Assembly (NCBI GenBank): GCA_052034585.1
Contig: JBPOIJ010000017.1
Location: 124,001 to 188,000, forward strand
Length of the DNA: 64,000 nucleotides
Reading direction: 5' to 3'
DNA from: Xiheimicrobium sp052034585
Lineage (GTDB): Bacteria; Myxococcota; Myxococcia; Myxococcales; Myxococcaceae
Numbering within the stretch: position 1 is the stretch's first letter; every line of letters starts with the position of its first letter. The position numbers were made by a program, and so were the translations under genes. Shown in pieces: positions 54,842-63,838 of the stretch. The notes under the pieces were generated by a model. That model ran no database searches. It worked only from the letters and a program-made list of their open reading frames with translations, and had not been told where the DNA came from.

Positions 54842-55969
54842 GTGTTCGCCCGCCTTCCCCGCTGGAGCCGCCTCGCGCTGATGCTGGTGGGCTCGCGGCT
54901 GATCGCGCTCGGGGCGATGGTGGCAGGCAGCTACCGGCCTCGGCCCGACGACGATCTGCACTGGGTGGGAAACGACGGCGGGTTCTTCTGGGATCAGGTG
55001 CCGATCCGCGTGCTCGACGTCTGGGGCCGCTGGGACACGATGTTCTATTGGCACATCGCCCGCTTCGGGTACCCGTCGCCAGGAGCGGACGGAGGCTGGG
55101 TCTACCACGCCGCCTACTTCCCCCTCTTCCCCTCGATGATGCGCGGCCTCTCGGAGCTGCTGCTCGGGGTCGACCCGTACGTCTGCGGCGTCTTCCTCGC
55201 GCAGGCCTTCCTCGTCGGCGCGATCGTCTACCTCGACAAGCTGATCCGCCTCGATCACGACGGGCCCTTCGCCGAGCTCGTCGTCTTGTGTCTGATGGCG
55301 TACCCGGGCACCCACTTTCTCTCCTGCGTGTACCCGGAGTCGCTCGCGCTCTTCCTCGCCGTCTTCGGCGTGTACTGCGCGCGCACTGGCAAGTGGCTCG
55401 TCGCGGGCCTCGCCTGCATGTTGGCGGCGCTCACCCGTTCGTCGGGCGTCATCATGTGTCTGCCCGTCGCCTACGAGCTCGTGCGCGGCGCGCCCGGCCG
55501 GTGGCAGCTCTTCACGCCCAAGCTCCTCGTCTTCCTCTTGCCGCTCGGCAGCCTCGGCTTCTGGCTGGCGATGAACCAGGCGATGTTCTCCGACCCGCTC
55601 TACTTCGTGCACGTGCAGGCGGGCTGGGGCCGGCACCCGAGCTTCTTCCTCGAGCCGCTGCTCTCGAGGCAGCTCTCGCTCGACTACCACCTCTTCACCC
55701 TCGCCTCGGTCGCTGGCGTCGTCTACGCGCTGCGCAAGAAGGAACGCCCGGGCTACGTCGCGATGGCGGCGGTGAACGTGATGCTCCCGCTGTCGACCGG
55801 CATGCTGCGGGGCATCCACCGCTACATGGCGTCGAACTTCCCCCTGTTCATCTTCCTCGGCCGGGCTCTCGAGCACCGCCCGCGCTGGAAGTGGGCGTAC
55901 GTCGCGATCGGGCTCGCAGTGATGGCGGGCTTCGCCTATCGCTGGGGCCAGGGGTACCAACCGAATTGA
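54842..55969 (+). CDS. PIG-V-like (GT76) mannosyltransferase, integral membrane
   Basis: A 375-residue multi-pass protein. The motif RWDTMFYWHIARFGYP matches the conserved W-D-x(5)-Y-x2-IA-x2-GYP region of PIG-V/GT76 mannosyltransferases that use polyprenyl-phosphate-mannose. A HHAAYFPLFP-like loop, YPGTHFLSCVYPESLALFLA and TRSSG are also in the family. It lies just before an O-antigen-ligase-like gene (TTGA overlap), suggesting a role in surface glycan or glycolipid assembly. GTG 54842 is the start; about nine hydrophobic segments are visible. Confidence 0.78.
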   Translation: MFARLPRWSRLALMLVGSRLIALGAMVAGSYRPRPDDDLHWVGNDGGFFWDQVPIRVLDVWGRWDTMFYWHIARFGYPSPGADGGWVYHAAYFPLFPSMMRGLSELLLGVDPYVCGVFLAQAFLVGAIVYLDKLIRLDHDGPFAELVVLCLMAYPGTHFLSCVYPESLALFLAVFGVYCARTGKWLVAGLACMLAALTRSSGVIMCLPVAYELVRGAPGRWQLFTPKLLVFLLPLGSLGFWLAMNQAMFSDPLYFVHVQAGWGRHPSFFLEPLLSRQLSLDYHLFTLASVAGVVYALRKKERPGYVAMAAVNVMLPLSTGMLRGIHRYMASNFPLFIFLGRALEHRPRWKWAYVAIGLAVMAGFAYRWGQGYQPN

Positions 55970-57192
55970 AGCCCGAGGCCACCAGGCTGAACACCGCGCT
56001 CGCCGTCGCCCTGGCGGTCTTCGGCATCGGCCTCGAGACGCACGAAGCGCTCGCGACCCTCGGCGGCTGGAGCCTCACCGCCCTGTCCTTCGCCTCCCTC
56101 GTGCGATCGAAGGCGCTGGTGGACACGCTTCGGCGGTGGTGGCTCGTCGCCGCGTTCCTCGGCTGGAGCCTGCTGATGCCGCTCGTCACCGCTCACCCGC
56201 CGACCGGGAGTGGGCTCGCCCGCGCGGCCGACGTGCTCTTTCTCCCCTTCGCCGCCATCGCTGCCCAGCGCCTCACCGAGCGAGCCTGGCGCGGCGTCGC
56301 GATCGCCGTCGGGTCGATCGTGCTCCTCGCCTGCTTCGTCGCCGCCCTTCAGTACGTCGGCTGGTGGCCCGCGCCGGAGTTCTTCGCGCGCTACTCCTGG
56401 CTCCGGCTCCCGACCGATCGGGTCTACGAGCCGGTCGCGGGCACGACCGATCGCTTCATGGCTGGAGGGCTCCTCTTTCACCGCCTCAAGTTCGCCAACG
56501 TGACGGCTTGTCTGGTCGTGCTCGCGGCGAGCCAGGCCTTCCGGCGGCGCGCGGGCTGGCCCTTCCTCGCGGTGGTGACGAGCGTGGGCTTCCTCTCGGT
56601 CGCGCTCTTCCCCCAGGCGCGCGCGGCGACCGTCGCCTTGGCGCTCGGGCTGGTGGTGGTGGCGCTCTCGGCCATCGAGCGTCGCGGCGCGGCGATGGTG
56701 ATCGGCGCGGTGATCGTCGGCGGTGCGGCCCTCGTCGTGTTCGCCGTGCCCTCGTGGCGGGAACGCTTCACCTCGGGCTTCGAGGCCAGCGCCTCGACCG
56801 ATCGGGTCTTCCTCCGAGACGCAGGCCTCGCCGCGCTGGGCTCTTCACCGCTGACTGGCATCGGGCTCGGGCGCTTCAAGCCGAAGGAGTGGCTCTCGAA
56901 GGACGCGCCCGAGGGCCTCCACGCGCATCAGGGGAAGAGCCACAACCAGTTCCTCACGGTGGCTTCGGAGGCGGGTGTGCCCGCCGCGTTGCTGCTGCTC
57001 GCGCTCCTCGGCTGGCTGGCGGCCGTCGCGTTTCGCGCGCTCCCCGAGGGCGCCGGCGCGCTGGGCATGGTGGTGTTGTTCGCCGCGCTGAGCGTGCTCC
57101 ACGACCCGCTCTTCCACGCCGAGTCGTCGATGGCGCTGTTCGGAAGTCTCGGGGTCGCGCTGGGGCTCTCCCGACGCGCGGCCGCTTGCTAG
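55966..57192 (+). CDS. O-antigen ligase/polymerase-family (Wzy_C) membrane protein
   Basis: A 408-residue integral membrane protein with about ten hydrophobic spans and a large extracytoplasmic loop. The Wzy_C motif region is seen as ARAATVALALG, SPLTGIGLGRF and HAHQGKSHNQFLTVASEAG, including the H-x-H/HNQ cluster conserved in WaaL. It should join or polymerise glycan on a lipid carrier. TTG start at 55966 overlaps the previous stop (TTGA); a TTG start is unusual but no nearer ATG/GTG fits. Cotranscribed with the mannosyltransferase. Confidence 0.83.
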   Translation: MKPEATRLNTALAVALAVFGIGLETHEALATLGGWSLTALSFASLVRSKALVDTLRRWWLVAAFLGWSLLMPLVTAHPPTGSGLARAADVLFLPFAAIAAQRLTERAWRGVAIAVGSIVLLACFVAALQYVGWWPAPEFFARYSWLRLPTDRVYEPVAGTTDRFMAGGLLFHRLKFANVTACLVVLAASQAFRRRAGWPFLAVVTSVGFLSVALFPQARAATVALALGLVVVALSAIERRGAAMVIGAVIVGGAALVVFAVPSWRERFTSGFEASASTDRVFLRDAGLAALGSSPLTGIGLGRFKPKEWLSKDAPEGLHAHQGKSHNQFLTVASEAGVPAALLLLALLGWLAAVAFRALPEGAGALGMVVLFAALSVLHDPLFHAESSMALFGSLGVALGLSRRAAAC

Positions 57193-57202
57193 AAGGGGGG
57201 CG

Positions 57203-57646
57203 ATGGTGCTCACTGCCACCTTGTTGCTCCTCGCGAGCCAGTCGCCGCCCCCGCCTCCTCCGATCGCGCCGCCGCTCCCCGGCGCACGACTGCTCGACGA
57301 TCGCGACTCGTTGCTCACCCGCATCATGGCGATGGACTCGCAGCTGCGAGCCGCCAAGCCGACGGCTGCGGCGCCGATCGCCGGGGTTGGAATCGGCGTC
57401 GCCGCGATCGCCTTCGGGCTCACCGCGCTGGGCATCTCGCTGAACGCGAGCGGGGTGGTGGTGCTCTTCCTGGTGCTGGGGAGCATGGCCGGCGTCGTGG
57501 GCGTCATCGCCGCGATCGTCGCAGGCCTCTTCGGGTGGTCGGAGGAGGTTCGGCGCGCACAGCTCAGCGAACGCCGTGACCGGTTGATGCTCGAGCTCGA
57601 GCAGCGCCTCAGCCCGTCTTCCGCTGCGATGCCTCGAACGCCTTGA
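57203..57646 (+). CDS. Small two-span membrane protein
   Basis: A 147-residue protein with an N-terminal hydrophobic leader, a Pro-run (SQSPPPPPPIAPPLPG), a charged helix, then two membrane spans (about 58-78 and 86-110) and a cytoplasmic basic helix (EEVRRAQLSERRDRLMLELE). GAAGGGGGG precedes ATG 57203. It starts 10 bases after the O-antigen-ligase-like gene. Its end overlaps the convergent adenosine deaminase gene by 38 bases. Function unknown. Confidence 0.66.
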   Translation: MVLTATLLLLASQSPPPPPPIAPPLPGARLLDDRDSLLTRIMAMDSQLRAAKPTAAAPIAGVGIGVAAIAFGLTALGISLNASGVVVLFLVLGSMAGVVGVIAAIVAGLFGWSEEVRRAQLSERRDRLMLELEQRLSPSSAAMPRTP

Positions 57647-58778
57647 GCGTGCGCTCGATCTCCCCGTTCACGAGCTTGAGCATGTCCTGCTTCTCGCGGA
57701 ACGGAATGAACGCGCTCTTGAACCCGGAGACGATCAGAGTGGTGAGATCTTCGAGCGAGAGGCCCAGCTCCTGGTGGGCGATCCAATACTCGTTGGTGCA
57801 GGTGGTGTCGGTGATCAGCCGGTTGTCGGTGTTGATCGTCACCCGCAGGCCGTAGTCGAAATAGAACTTGAGCGGGTGTGCCTTCATCTCGCTGACCGCG
57901 CGGGTCTGCACGTTCGACGACGGGCAGCACTCGAGGGGGATGCGGTGATCGTTCACGTAGTTGAGCAGATCGCCGTCCTCGCGCAGCCGCACGCCATGCC
58001 CGATCCGGTGCGAGCCCAGGTAGTGGAGCGCCTGGCCGATCGACTCCGGGCCGTAGGCTTCACCCGCGTGGGCGGTGCAGTTCACGTTGTTCTTGAGGAT
58101 CAGCTGAAACGCCTCGCGGTGTTCCTTGGCGGGGAAGTTCGCCTCGGCGCCGGCGAGATCGAAGCCCACCACGCCGCGGTTCTTGTAGGCGACACAGAGC
58201 TCGGCGAGGCGCACGCTCGACTGCGGGTTCATGTGGCGAATGCCGCAGAGAATCACCCCGTACTTGATGCGCTTTTCGTGCTTGGCCGCGCGCAGCCCTT
58301 CCAGCACCGCGTCGACGATCGCCGTCAGCTTGAGCCCTCGCTGCTGATGGAGCACCGGCGCGTAGCGCACCTCGATGTACCGAACGTTCTCGGTCGCTGC
58401 GTCGACGCCCAGCTCGTAGGCCGCGCGGAAGAGCGCCTGTTCCGTCTGCAGCACCGAACAGGTGACGTCGAAGGCCACCAGGTAGTCCTCGAGATCCTTG
58501 CAGATCTCGCCCTTGTGAATGACCTTCGCGAGCGCCTCTTCGGTCGTCGCGGGCAGCTTCACGCCCTGCTCTTCGGCGAGCTCGAGGATCGTCTTGAGCC
58601 GCATCGAGCCGTCGAGGTGGCAATGCAGGTCGGTCTTCGGCAGCGCGTGCAGCAGCTCCTTGGTGACCTCGATCTTCGGCACCGCGAGCGTGGGCGGCGG
58701 CGGCGGGTGCCAGTGAGTCGACGAGATGCCGCCCTGCGACGGCGGGAGGTTGAAGTCTTCGTCTTGAACCGAGGGCAT
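57609..58778 (-). CDS. add: Adenosine deaminase (actinobacterial-type)
   Basis: A 389-residue amidohydrolase that converts adenosine to inosine. Metal ligands: H52-x-H54 in DLHCHLDGS, H in CTAHAGEAYGP, and D in INTDNRL. The catalytic HRIGHG and the CPSSNVQTR motif are intact. The usual NTDDP is NTDNR, as in actinobacterial Add enzymes, which keep activity. An extra 40-residue N-terminal segment (HWHPPPPPT) precedes the barrel. ATG 58778. Its 3' end overlaps the small membrane protein gene by 38 bases. Confidence 0.93.
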   Translation of the reverse strand: MPSVQDEDFNLPPSQGGISSTHWHPPPPPTLAVPKIEVTKELLHALPKTDLHCHLDGSMRLKTILELAEEQGVKLPATTEEALAKVIHKGEICKDLEDYLVAFDVTCSVLQTEQALFRAAYELGVDAATENVRYIEVRYAPVLHQQRGLKLTAIVDAVLEGLRAAKHEKRIKYGVILCGIRHMNPQSSVRLAELCVAYKNRGVVGFDLAGAEANFPAKEHREAFQLILKNNVNCTAHAGEAYGPESIGQALHYLGSHRIGHGVRLREDGDLLNYVNDHRIPLECCPSSNVQTRAVSEMKAHPLKFYFDYGLRVTINTDNRLITDTTCTNEYWIAHQELGLSLEDLTTLIVSGFKSAFIPFREKQDMLKLVNGEIERTLKAFEASQRKTG

Positions 58779-58835
58779 GCGATCGATCTAACCCGCTGGG
58801 GCGACGACGCGAAACTTCCCGGCTGCTTCAGGGTG

Positions 58836-60203
58836 CTACGGGTCGAGCACGCCGATCGCCTTGTCGCGCTCGTCATCGGTCAGCACGGTCGTCAGCGACG
58901 GAGGCATGTGGAGCACGTCTGATTCCGGCAGCCGCATGCGCTCGACGGCGAGCCGCCGCTCGGCTGGCGAGAGCGTCGAGAGCTGGAGCACGTCGAACCG
59001 CGCACGGGACAGCTGCTGGTTGCGCTTGGGCTGATGGCATTGGGCACACGCCTGGACGAGCACCTCCTGGCCGGTGGCGCCCGTGAGGGGCCGAACGCCC
59101 GTTGCCCGCTCGACCTCCTCGGTGTGAAGCGTTCGGAGATCGGGCACCGCGCCGTGGTGCCGCTCGCGAATCGCCTTCTGGAACTGCTCCGCGGCCGCGG
59201 CCTGCGTGGTGGGGTTCGTCACCCGCAAGCCCCACCACGGCGCGGGGATCGCCTCTCCGCTCGCCGCGCGCGTCGCCAGCGCAGTCCAGGTCGCGCTCGA
59301 GCCCGTGGCCTCCCGCTCGAGGTTGATGGTGAAGCCGGCGAACTCGTTCGGCTGCTGCCCCGAGTCCTCCTGGGCGAGCAGCTGCGAGAGCAGGTTCGGG
59401 TCCGAGCGCTCCAGCACGAGCGCGCCGGGCACGCCCGCATAGGGCTCGGAGACGGTGTGCGCGGTGAAGTAGTCGCGCACCAGCTCGAACCCGGAGACGG
59501 ATTGATCCTTCGGCGCGAGGAAGTGGGTCCACGGAAAGCGGAGCTCCTGCATCCGCAGGATGCGCGGCGTGCCAGGGCCCTCGGGTTGGTGACAGCGAAT
59601 GCAGTCGAGCGCGGTGTTCTCGAGATCACGATCTTCGTAGAGCGTCGTCGATCGCCAGTCCGACTCGGTCGCTTCGGTGAGCCGGTCGGCCGTGGTGCAC
59701 GAGGCCGTGGCGTCGCACGCTTGACTGAACACGACGACGAAGAAGCGCAGCGCCTGGGTCGTCTCGTCTTTGGTGACCAACTCGACGACGGGCTCCCCGC
59801 GAGTGAAGCCGAGCGCGAGGAACCGGCGCCGGCTCAGGCGATCGCGCGGCACCCCATCGAAGATGATCGCGCGAGGGTTGAGCGGGTTGACGCCGCGAGT
59901 CCCCAGCGCGGTGGAGTGCGCGGTGAGGGTGAAGGCCACTCCGGGCGCTTCGGGGAGCAGCCCAAGGCCCGCCTCGAGCTCGCGCAGGCTGGTGGGCGTC
60001 GGGGCGGGAACCTGGCAGAAGTACCGGCTGACCCGATCGTCGTTTCCCCGCGCGCAGAGCGCCGCACCGGGCGCCGCAGGGAGGAACTTCGCCATCACGC
60101 TCGGCGCGAGCACCCCTGGCTCGTCGTCAGGCATGACGGGCGGTGGCGTCGCGGGCTTGCTTCCGCACGCTGCCACCACGAGTCCGAGGCACACCAAACG
60201 CAC
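58836..60203 (-). CDS. Diheme cytochrome c lipoprotein
   Basis: A 455-residue exported protein (lipobox LGLVVAAC at residue 13) with two CxxCH sites, CIRCHQP near residue 205 and CAQCHQP near residue 385. The C-terminal heme segment with MPPSLTTVLTDDER is like the cytochrome c of small membrane-bound dehydrogenases. The first 200 residues are a beta-rich domain I do not recognise. GTG start at 60203, divergent from the GNAT gene. Likely an electron carrier facing the periplasm or surface; the partner is unknown. Confidence 0.8.
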   Translation of the reverse strand: MRLVCLGLVVAACGSKPATPPPVMPDDEPGVLAPSVMAKFLPAAPGAALCARGNDDRVSRYFCQVPAPTPTSLRELEAGLGLLPEAPGVAFTLTAHSTALGTRGVNPLNPRAIIFDGVPRDRLSRRRFLALGFTRGEPVVELVTKDETTQALRFFVVVFSQACDATASCTTADRLTEATESDWRSTTLYEDRDLENTALDCIRCHQPEGPGTPRILRMQELRFPWTHFLAPKDQSVSGFELVRDYFTAHTVSEPYAGVPGALVLERSDPNLLSQLLAQEDSGQQPNEFAGFTINLEREATGSSATWTALATRAASGEAIPAPWWGLRVTNPTTQAAAAEQFQKAIRERHHGAVPDLRTLHTEEVERATGVRPLTGATGQEVLVQACAQCHQPKRNQQLSRARFDVLQLSTLSPAERRLAVERMRLPESDVLHMPPSLTTVLTDDERDKAIGVLDP

Positions 60204-60234
60204 GCCGCTACCTTACCCTGTCGAAGGCCTCCCA

Positions 60235-60741
60235 ATGACCCCCACGATTCGCGAAGAACGACCGACCGACCGCACCCCCATCTTCTCCCTCACCGAGCGC
60301 GCCTTCCCCTCCGACGCCGAGGCGAGGCTGATCGACGCGCTGCGGCTCTCGCAGGCGCTCACCCTCTCGCTCGTCGCCGAGGTGGACGGGCTGGTGGTCG
60401 GGCACCTCGCCTTCTCGCCCGTCACCATCACCACGCCTGACGGCCGCGCGATCACCGCGATCGGGCTGGGACCGATGGCGGTCGAGCCAGCACGACAGCG
60501 CACCGGCATCGGCGCCGCCTTGATCGCGCGAGGGCTCGAGCGGCTGAGGCACGACGGCCACCGGCTCTGCGTCGTGCTCGGGCACCCGGCCTACTACCCA
60601 CGGCACGGCTTCCGGCCCGCGCACGAGCTGGGGCTGCGCTGGGAAGCGGGGCACGATCACGCCTTCTTCGCGCGCGAGCTGGTGCCAGGTGCAGCCGTCA
60701 CCGGAGTCGTTCGATACCGCCCCGAGTTCGACGGCCTCTGA
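60235..60741 (+). CDS. GNAT-family N-acetyltransferase (YhbS-like)
   Basis: A 168-residue acetyltransferase. Acetyl-CoA motif A RQRTGIGAALIARGLERL and the preceding LGPMAVEPA strand are clear. The YYPRHGFRPA segment and VVLGHPAYY match the YhbS/MnaT-like subgroup. It should transfer acetyl from acetyl-CoA to an amine; the target is unknown. ATG 60235 has no clear Shine-Dalgarno. It converges on sspB with four bases between. Confidence 0.87.
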   Translation: MTPTIREERPTDRTPIFSLTERAFPSDAEARLIDALRLSQALTLSLVAEVDGLVVGHLAFSPVTITTPDGRAITAIGLGPMAVEPARQRTGIGAALIARGLERLRHDGHRLCVVLGHPAYYPRHGFRPAHELGLRWEAGHDHAFFARELVPGAAVTGVVRYRPEFDGL

Positions 60742-60745
60742 ACCG

Positions 60746-61306
60746 TCACTTCACGATGCGCAGGTGGCCGCGCTTGGGCGGAGTCGGTTCCTTCGGTGGC
60801 TCGTCACCGACCGGGTTCTCGAGCACCACCTCGCGCAGCAGCGCCTTGCCGGGCGCCTTCTCTGGCGAATCGGCGGCCTCTCCCTCCGAGAGGCCCGAGG
60901 CGACCTGGGCGAGCATCGCGGCGACCTGCGATCTCGCGTCGGCACCTGGCGGAGGCACCGCGCGCTGCTTGTCGATCGCGCCCTTCAGCAACTCCTCGGG
61001 CATGTCGTCGGGGAACATGAAGAAGTCGTGCGAGACGTGGCTCGCGATCGCGTAGAGCGCCGTCCAGGGAACGCCGATCGTGAAGCGCTCCCCACCGAAC
61101 GACAAGGTCTCGCGAACCCCCCACTCGTTGACGGTGAGATCGGGCGGATCGAAGCGGAACGAGAGGTTGAGCACGAGGTGGTGATCGCCCTGGAACCGCT
61201 TGGGCACGAGCACTCCAGGCCGACGCGCGTCGAGGTGAATCTGCGTCATGCCCTGCTCGAGGGCCGTCAGCAGGCGGCTCTTCTTTTCCTCGGTGCGTGA
61301 ATCCAT
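60746..61306 (-). CDS. sspB: SspB-type ClpXP specificity factor
   Basis: A 186-residue adaptor of the SspB family, which tethers ssrA-tagged proteins to ClpXP. Seen: MTQIHLDARRPGVLVPKRF, LVLNLSFRFDPPDLTVNEWG, LSFGGERFTIGVPWTALYAI, then a long acidic/Pro-rich linker and a short C-terminal hydrophobic tail (RGHLRIVK), which is the ClpX-binding element. ATG 61306. It lies 81 bases downstream of smpB on the same strand, linking tagging and degradation of stalled-ribosome products. Confidence 0.87.
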   Translation of the reverse strand: MDSRTEEKKSRLLTALEQGMTQIHLDARRPGVLVPKRFQGDHHLVLNLSFRFDPPDLTVNEWGVRETLSFGGERFTIGVPWTALYAIASHVSHDFFMFPDDMPEELLKGAIDKQRAVPPPGADARSQVAAMLAQVASGLSEGEAADSPEKAPGKALLREVVLENPVGDEPPKEPTPPKRGHLRIVK

Positions 61307-61386
61307 CGTCGAAGCTCCAAAGCTAAGCGGTTTGGTCTCCGCGCGCACGCCTCGTTTCCCGCCCGAGCCGAGCCCCGCGAAATCGC

Positions 61387-61854
61387 TCAGCGGCGACGCA
61401 GCGCGCGATCGATCTCCCGCTTGCTCTCGCGTTCCTTGATCGTGTGGCGGCGATCGACGTCCTTCTTGCCTCGGCCCAAGCCGAGCCGCACCTTCGCCCA
61501 CGGGCCCTTGAAGTAGAGCGCGATGGGAATGATCGAGTAGCCCCGCTCACGCACCTTGGTGCTCCACTTCTCGAGCTCCGACTTCTTGACCAACAGCGGG
61601 CGCGGTCGGGTCGGCAGGTGGGTGAAGGCAGACGCCGGCTTGTATTGGCCGATGTGCGCGTTGTGGAGCACCAGCCCCGTCTTCTCGGGCATCGCGTAGG
61701 CGTCGTTGAGGTTCGCCTCTCCGTCACGCAGGGCCTTCACCTCGCTGCCGGTGAGCACCAGCCCCGCCTCGAGGGTCTCGTCGAAGTGGTAGTCGAACTT
61801 CGCGCGACGGTGTTCGCAGACCAGCCGCTCGGAGGTGTCCTTCGGCTTCGCCAT
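61387..61854 (-). CDS. smpB: SsrA-binding protein SmpB
   Basis: A 155-residue RNA-binding protein needed for trans-translation: it delivers tmRNA to stalled ribosomes. Signatures: RRAKFDYHFDETLEAGLVLTG, SEVKALRDGEANLNDAYA, the KSELEKWSTKV region, and the basic C-terminal tail ESKREIDRALRRR. Length is as usual. ATG 61854 is three bases after the panC stop, so the two are cotranscribed. The tmRNA gene is not in this window as far as I can see. Confidence 0.96.
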   Translation of the reverse strand: MAKPKDTSERLVCEHRRAKFDYHFDETLEAGLVLTGSEVKALRDGEANLNDAYAMPEKTGLVLHNAHIGQYKPASAFTHLPTRPRPLLVKKSELEKWSTKVRERGYSIIPIALYFKGPWAKVRLGLGRGKKDVDRRHTIKERESKREIDRALRRR

Positions 61855-61857
61855 CGC

Positions 61858-62739
61858 TCAGGGGCCCTCGAGGCCGAGGCCGAGGTTGTCGATGAGCCGC
61901 GTCGTTCCGACGAAGGCCGCGACCAAGGCTCGGGCCGGCTTCCCCGGAGCGAGCGTCGAGATCGCAGCGAGCGTCTCGGCGTCACGGACCTCGAGGTAGT
62001 CGAGCTTCACCTGCGCCTCGGCGAGGACGCGGGTCCCCAGCGCGACGAGCGCCTCGCACGATGCCTCGCCCGTGCGAGCCGCAGCCTGCATCGCGTGGAG
62101 CGCCTTCGAGAGCGAGAGCGCCTTCAATCGATCGGTCGCGGTGAGGTAGGTGTTGCGTGACGACATCGCGAGCCCATCGGCCTCTCGAACGGTGGGCAGC
62201 CCGACGATCTCGACCCCGAGCTCGAGATCACGGGTCAGCGCCTTGATCACCTGCAGCTGCTGGTAGTCCTTCTCTCCGAAGAGCGCGACGTCGGGCCGAA
62301 AGAGCGCGAGCAACTTCGTCACCACCGTCGCGACGCCGCGGAAGTGACCCGGCCGACGATCGCCACAGAGGCCCTGGCTGACCTGCTCGACGGTCACGTA
62401 CGTCTGGAAGCCCGGCGGGTACACCGTCGAGGGCTCGGGTGAGTAGACGACGGTCGCGCCAGCCGAGCTGCACTTGGCGAGATCGCCGCCGAGATCTCTG
62501 GGGTAGCGGCTCAGATCTTCGTTCGGACCGAACTGGGTGGGGTTGACGAAGATCGTGGTCGCCACCACGTCACAGCGCGCCCGTCCTTCACGCATCAGCG
62601 AGAGGTGTCCATCATGGAGGAAGCCCATCGTCGGCACGAGCGCGAGGCGTTGACCGCGGCGGCGGAGATCGGCGGTGAACCAGCGCACCTCGTCGGGCGT
62701 CTTCAGCAATCGCGGCGTCGTCACGGAGGGCTTCTGCAT
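61858..62739 (-). CDS. panC: Pantothenate synthetase
   Basis: A 293-residue enzyme joining pantoate and beta-alanine with ATP in vitamin B5 and CoA synthesis. Nucleotidylyltransferase signatures: HIGH as PTMGFLHDGHLSLM, the IFVNPTQFGPNEDLSRYPR substrate loop, FGEKDYQQL, and the KMSKS-like MSSRN. Length matches the family. ATG 62739 is preferred to a further upstream start because it opens just before the first strand. First gene of panC-smpB-sspB; the frameshifted peptidoglycan gene is divergent. Confidence 0.95.
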   Translation of the reverse strand: MQKPSVTTPRLLKTPDEVRWFTADLRRRGQRLALVPTMGFLHDGHLSLMREGRARCDVVATTIFVNPTQFGPNEDLSRYPRDLGGDLAKCSSAGATVVYSPEPSTVYPPGFQTYVTVEQVSQGLCGDRRPGHFRGVATVVTKLLALFRPDVALFGEKDYQQLQVIKALTRDLELGVEIVGLPTVREADGLAMSSRNTYLTATDRLKALSLSKALHAMQAAARTGEASCEALVALGTRVLAEAQVKLDYLEVRDAETLAAISTLAPGKPARALVAAFVGTTRLIDNLGLGLEGP

Positions 62740-62845
62740 CGGCGCAGGGAGGGTCGCAAGCGTTCCAGACGCCCCCAACCGGAGGAAATGACGGGCAAAC
62801 GACGATCGACGTCACCTTTGGCGCGACTTGTCCGACAATCTCCGC

Positions 62846-63819
62846 ATGGTCGCTCCTGTCTCGAACCGTCCTCGCGTTCAAACCACCACGGCCCCCTCCG
62901 AGATCGGCCCCGGCCTTCGGGCTGCTGCCGATGGGCAATACCTCCGACGCGGCTCGTCGGGTGAGGGGTGCTCGAGCTGCAGAAGGCGCTCAACGCCCGT
63001 GGCTGGCGACTGGAAGAAGACGGCAAGTTCGGCCCTGCCACCGAAGCGGCGCTGCGAGAGTTCCAGGGGCGCACCGGAGCGAAGGTCGATGGCGTGGTCG
63101 GCCCCGAGACCGTCGGCAAGCTGCAAGGCTCGAGCGGCACCCAGGTGAACCGCCGCGATCCCGAGCAGCCGCGACCTGGTTCGACCTCGGGCTACGAGCC
63201 CAACCGCCCGGCGCCGGTCGACCTCCGCCCGCCGAGCAACGATGAGCGCGCGAAGTTCGACTTCTACGCCTCGATGGTGCGGCGCGCAGGCGGAGAAGTG
63301 AACCCGAACGGACAGCCGACGGTGCTTGGGCTGCGTTCAGGCACGGGTGGAGCGGCGCGCGAGTACCACGATCGCTTCGTGGTGTTGCTCGCGAACGGAA
63401 CGGTGAAGGAGTTCAACGGCGCGACCTACCCCGGCCAGACCCGCTCGACGATGTCGCCAGACGTGACCGGCGACGGCGTCGGCGACGTGGGAATGATCCG
63501 GCCCGGCAACTATCAGGTCGTTCCCAACGGGCCGCACGCGGGCGCGGAGTCGTTCCACGTTCGAACGATCGGCGGCTCGGGCAACCTCCCCGGCTGGCGC
63601 GACACCAACCACGACGGCCAGTATTCCGACTCGGAGCAGGCCGCCTCGCAGCGTCGCGGAGACACCTTGAGCGGCGTGCTCTTCCACCAGGGCAACCCGA
63701 ACGCGCCCTCGTCGATCGGCTGCCAGACGATGTCGCCGTCGGAGTTCCGCCGCTTCGTCGACACCATCGGTGGCGGTCGCGCGAGCTTCACCTACACGCT
63801 CGTGTCCACGGGTGCCTGA
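62846..63819 (+). CDS. Peptidoglycan-binding protein with L,D-transpeptidase-like end; apparent frameshift
   Basis: Two reading frames together code one expected protein. Frame one (ATG 62846) gives MVAPVSNRPRVQTT ... YLRRGSSGEG, the usual Pro/Thr leader and start of a PG_binding_1 domain. Frame two continues from 62968 with VLELQKALNARGWRLEEDGK, the rest of the domain. The break is at a run of four G (62965-62968); five G would keep one frame. The C-terminal domain (from about 63240) has an EF-hand loop DTNHDGQYSDSE and VLFHQGNPN-x3-SSIGCQTM, which resembles the His and Ser-x-Gly-Cys of L,D-transpeptidases. A sequencing error, mutation or slippage are all possible. Confidence 0.7.
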
Positions 63820-63838
63820 AGCGACCGCGCAGCGCCCG

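Noticed and set aside
54802..57192. A single 796-residue protein from 54802 to 57192
   Set aside because: Its first 390 residues are Arg/Pro-rich and out of frame with the PIG-V-like gene. The real second gene begins at the TTG overlapping the first stop.
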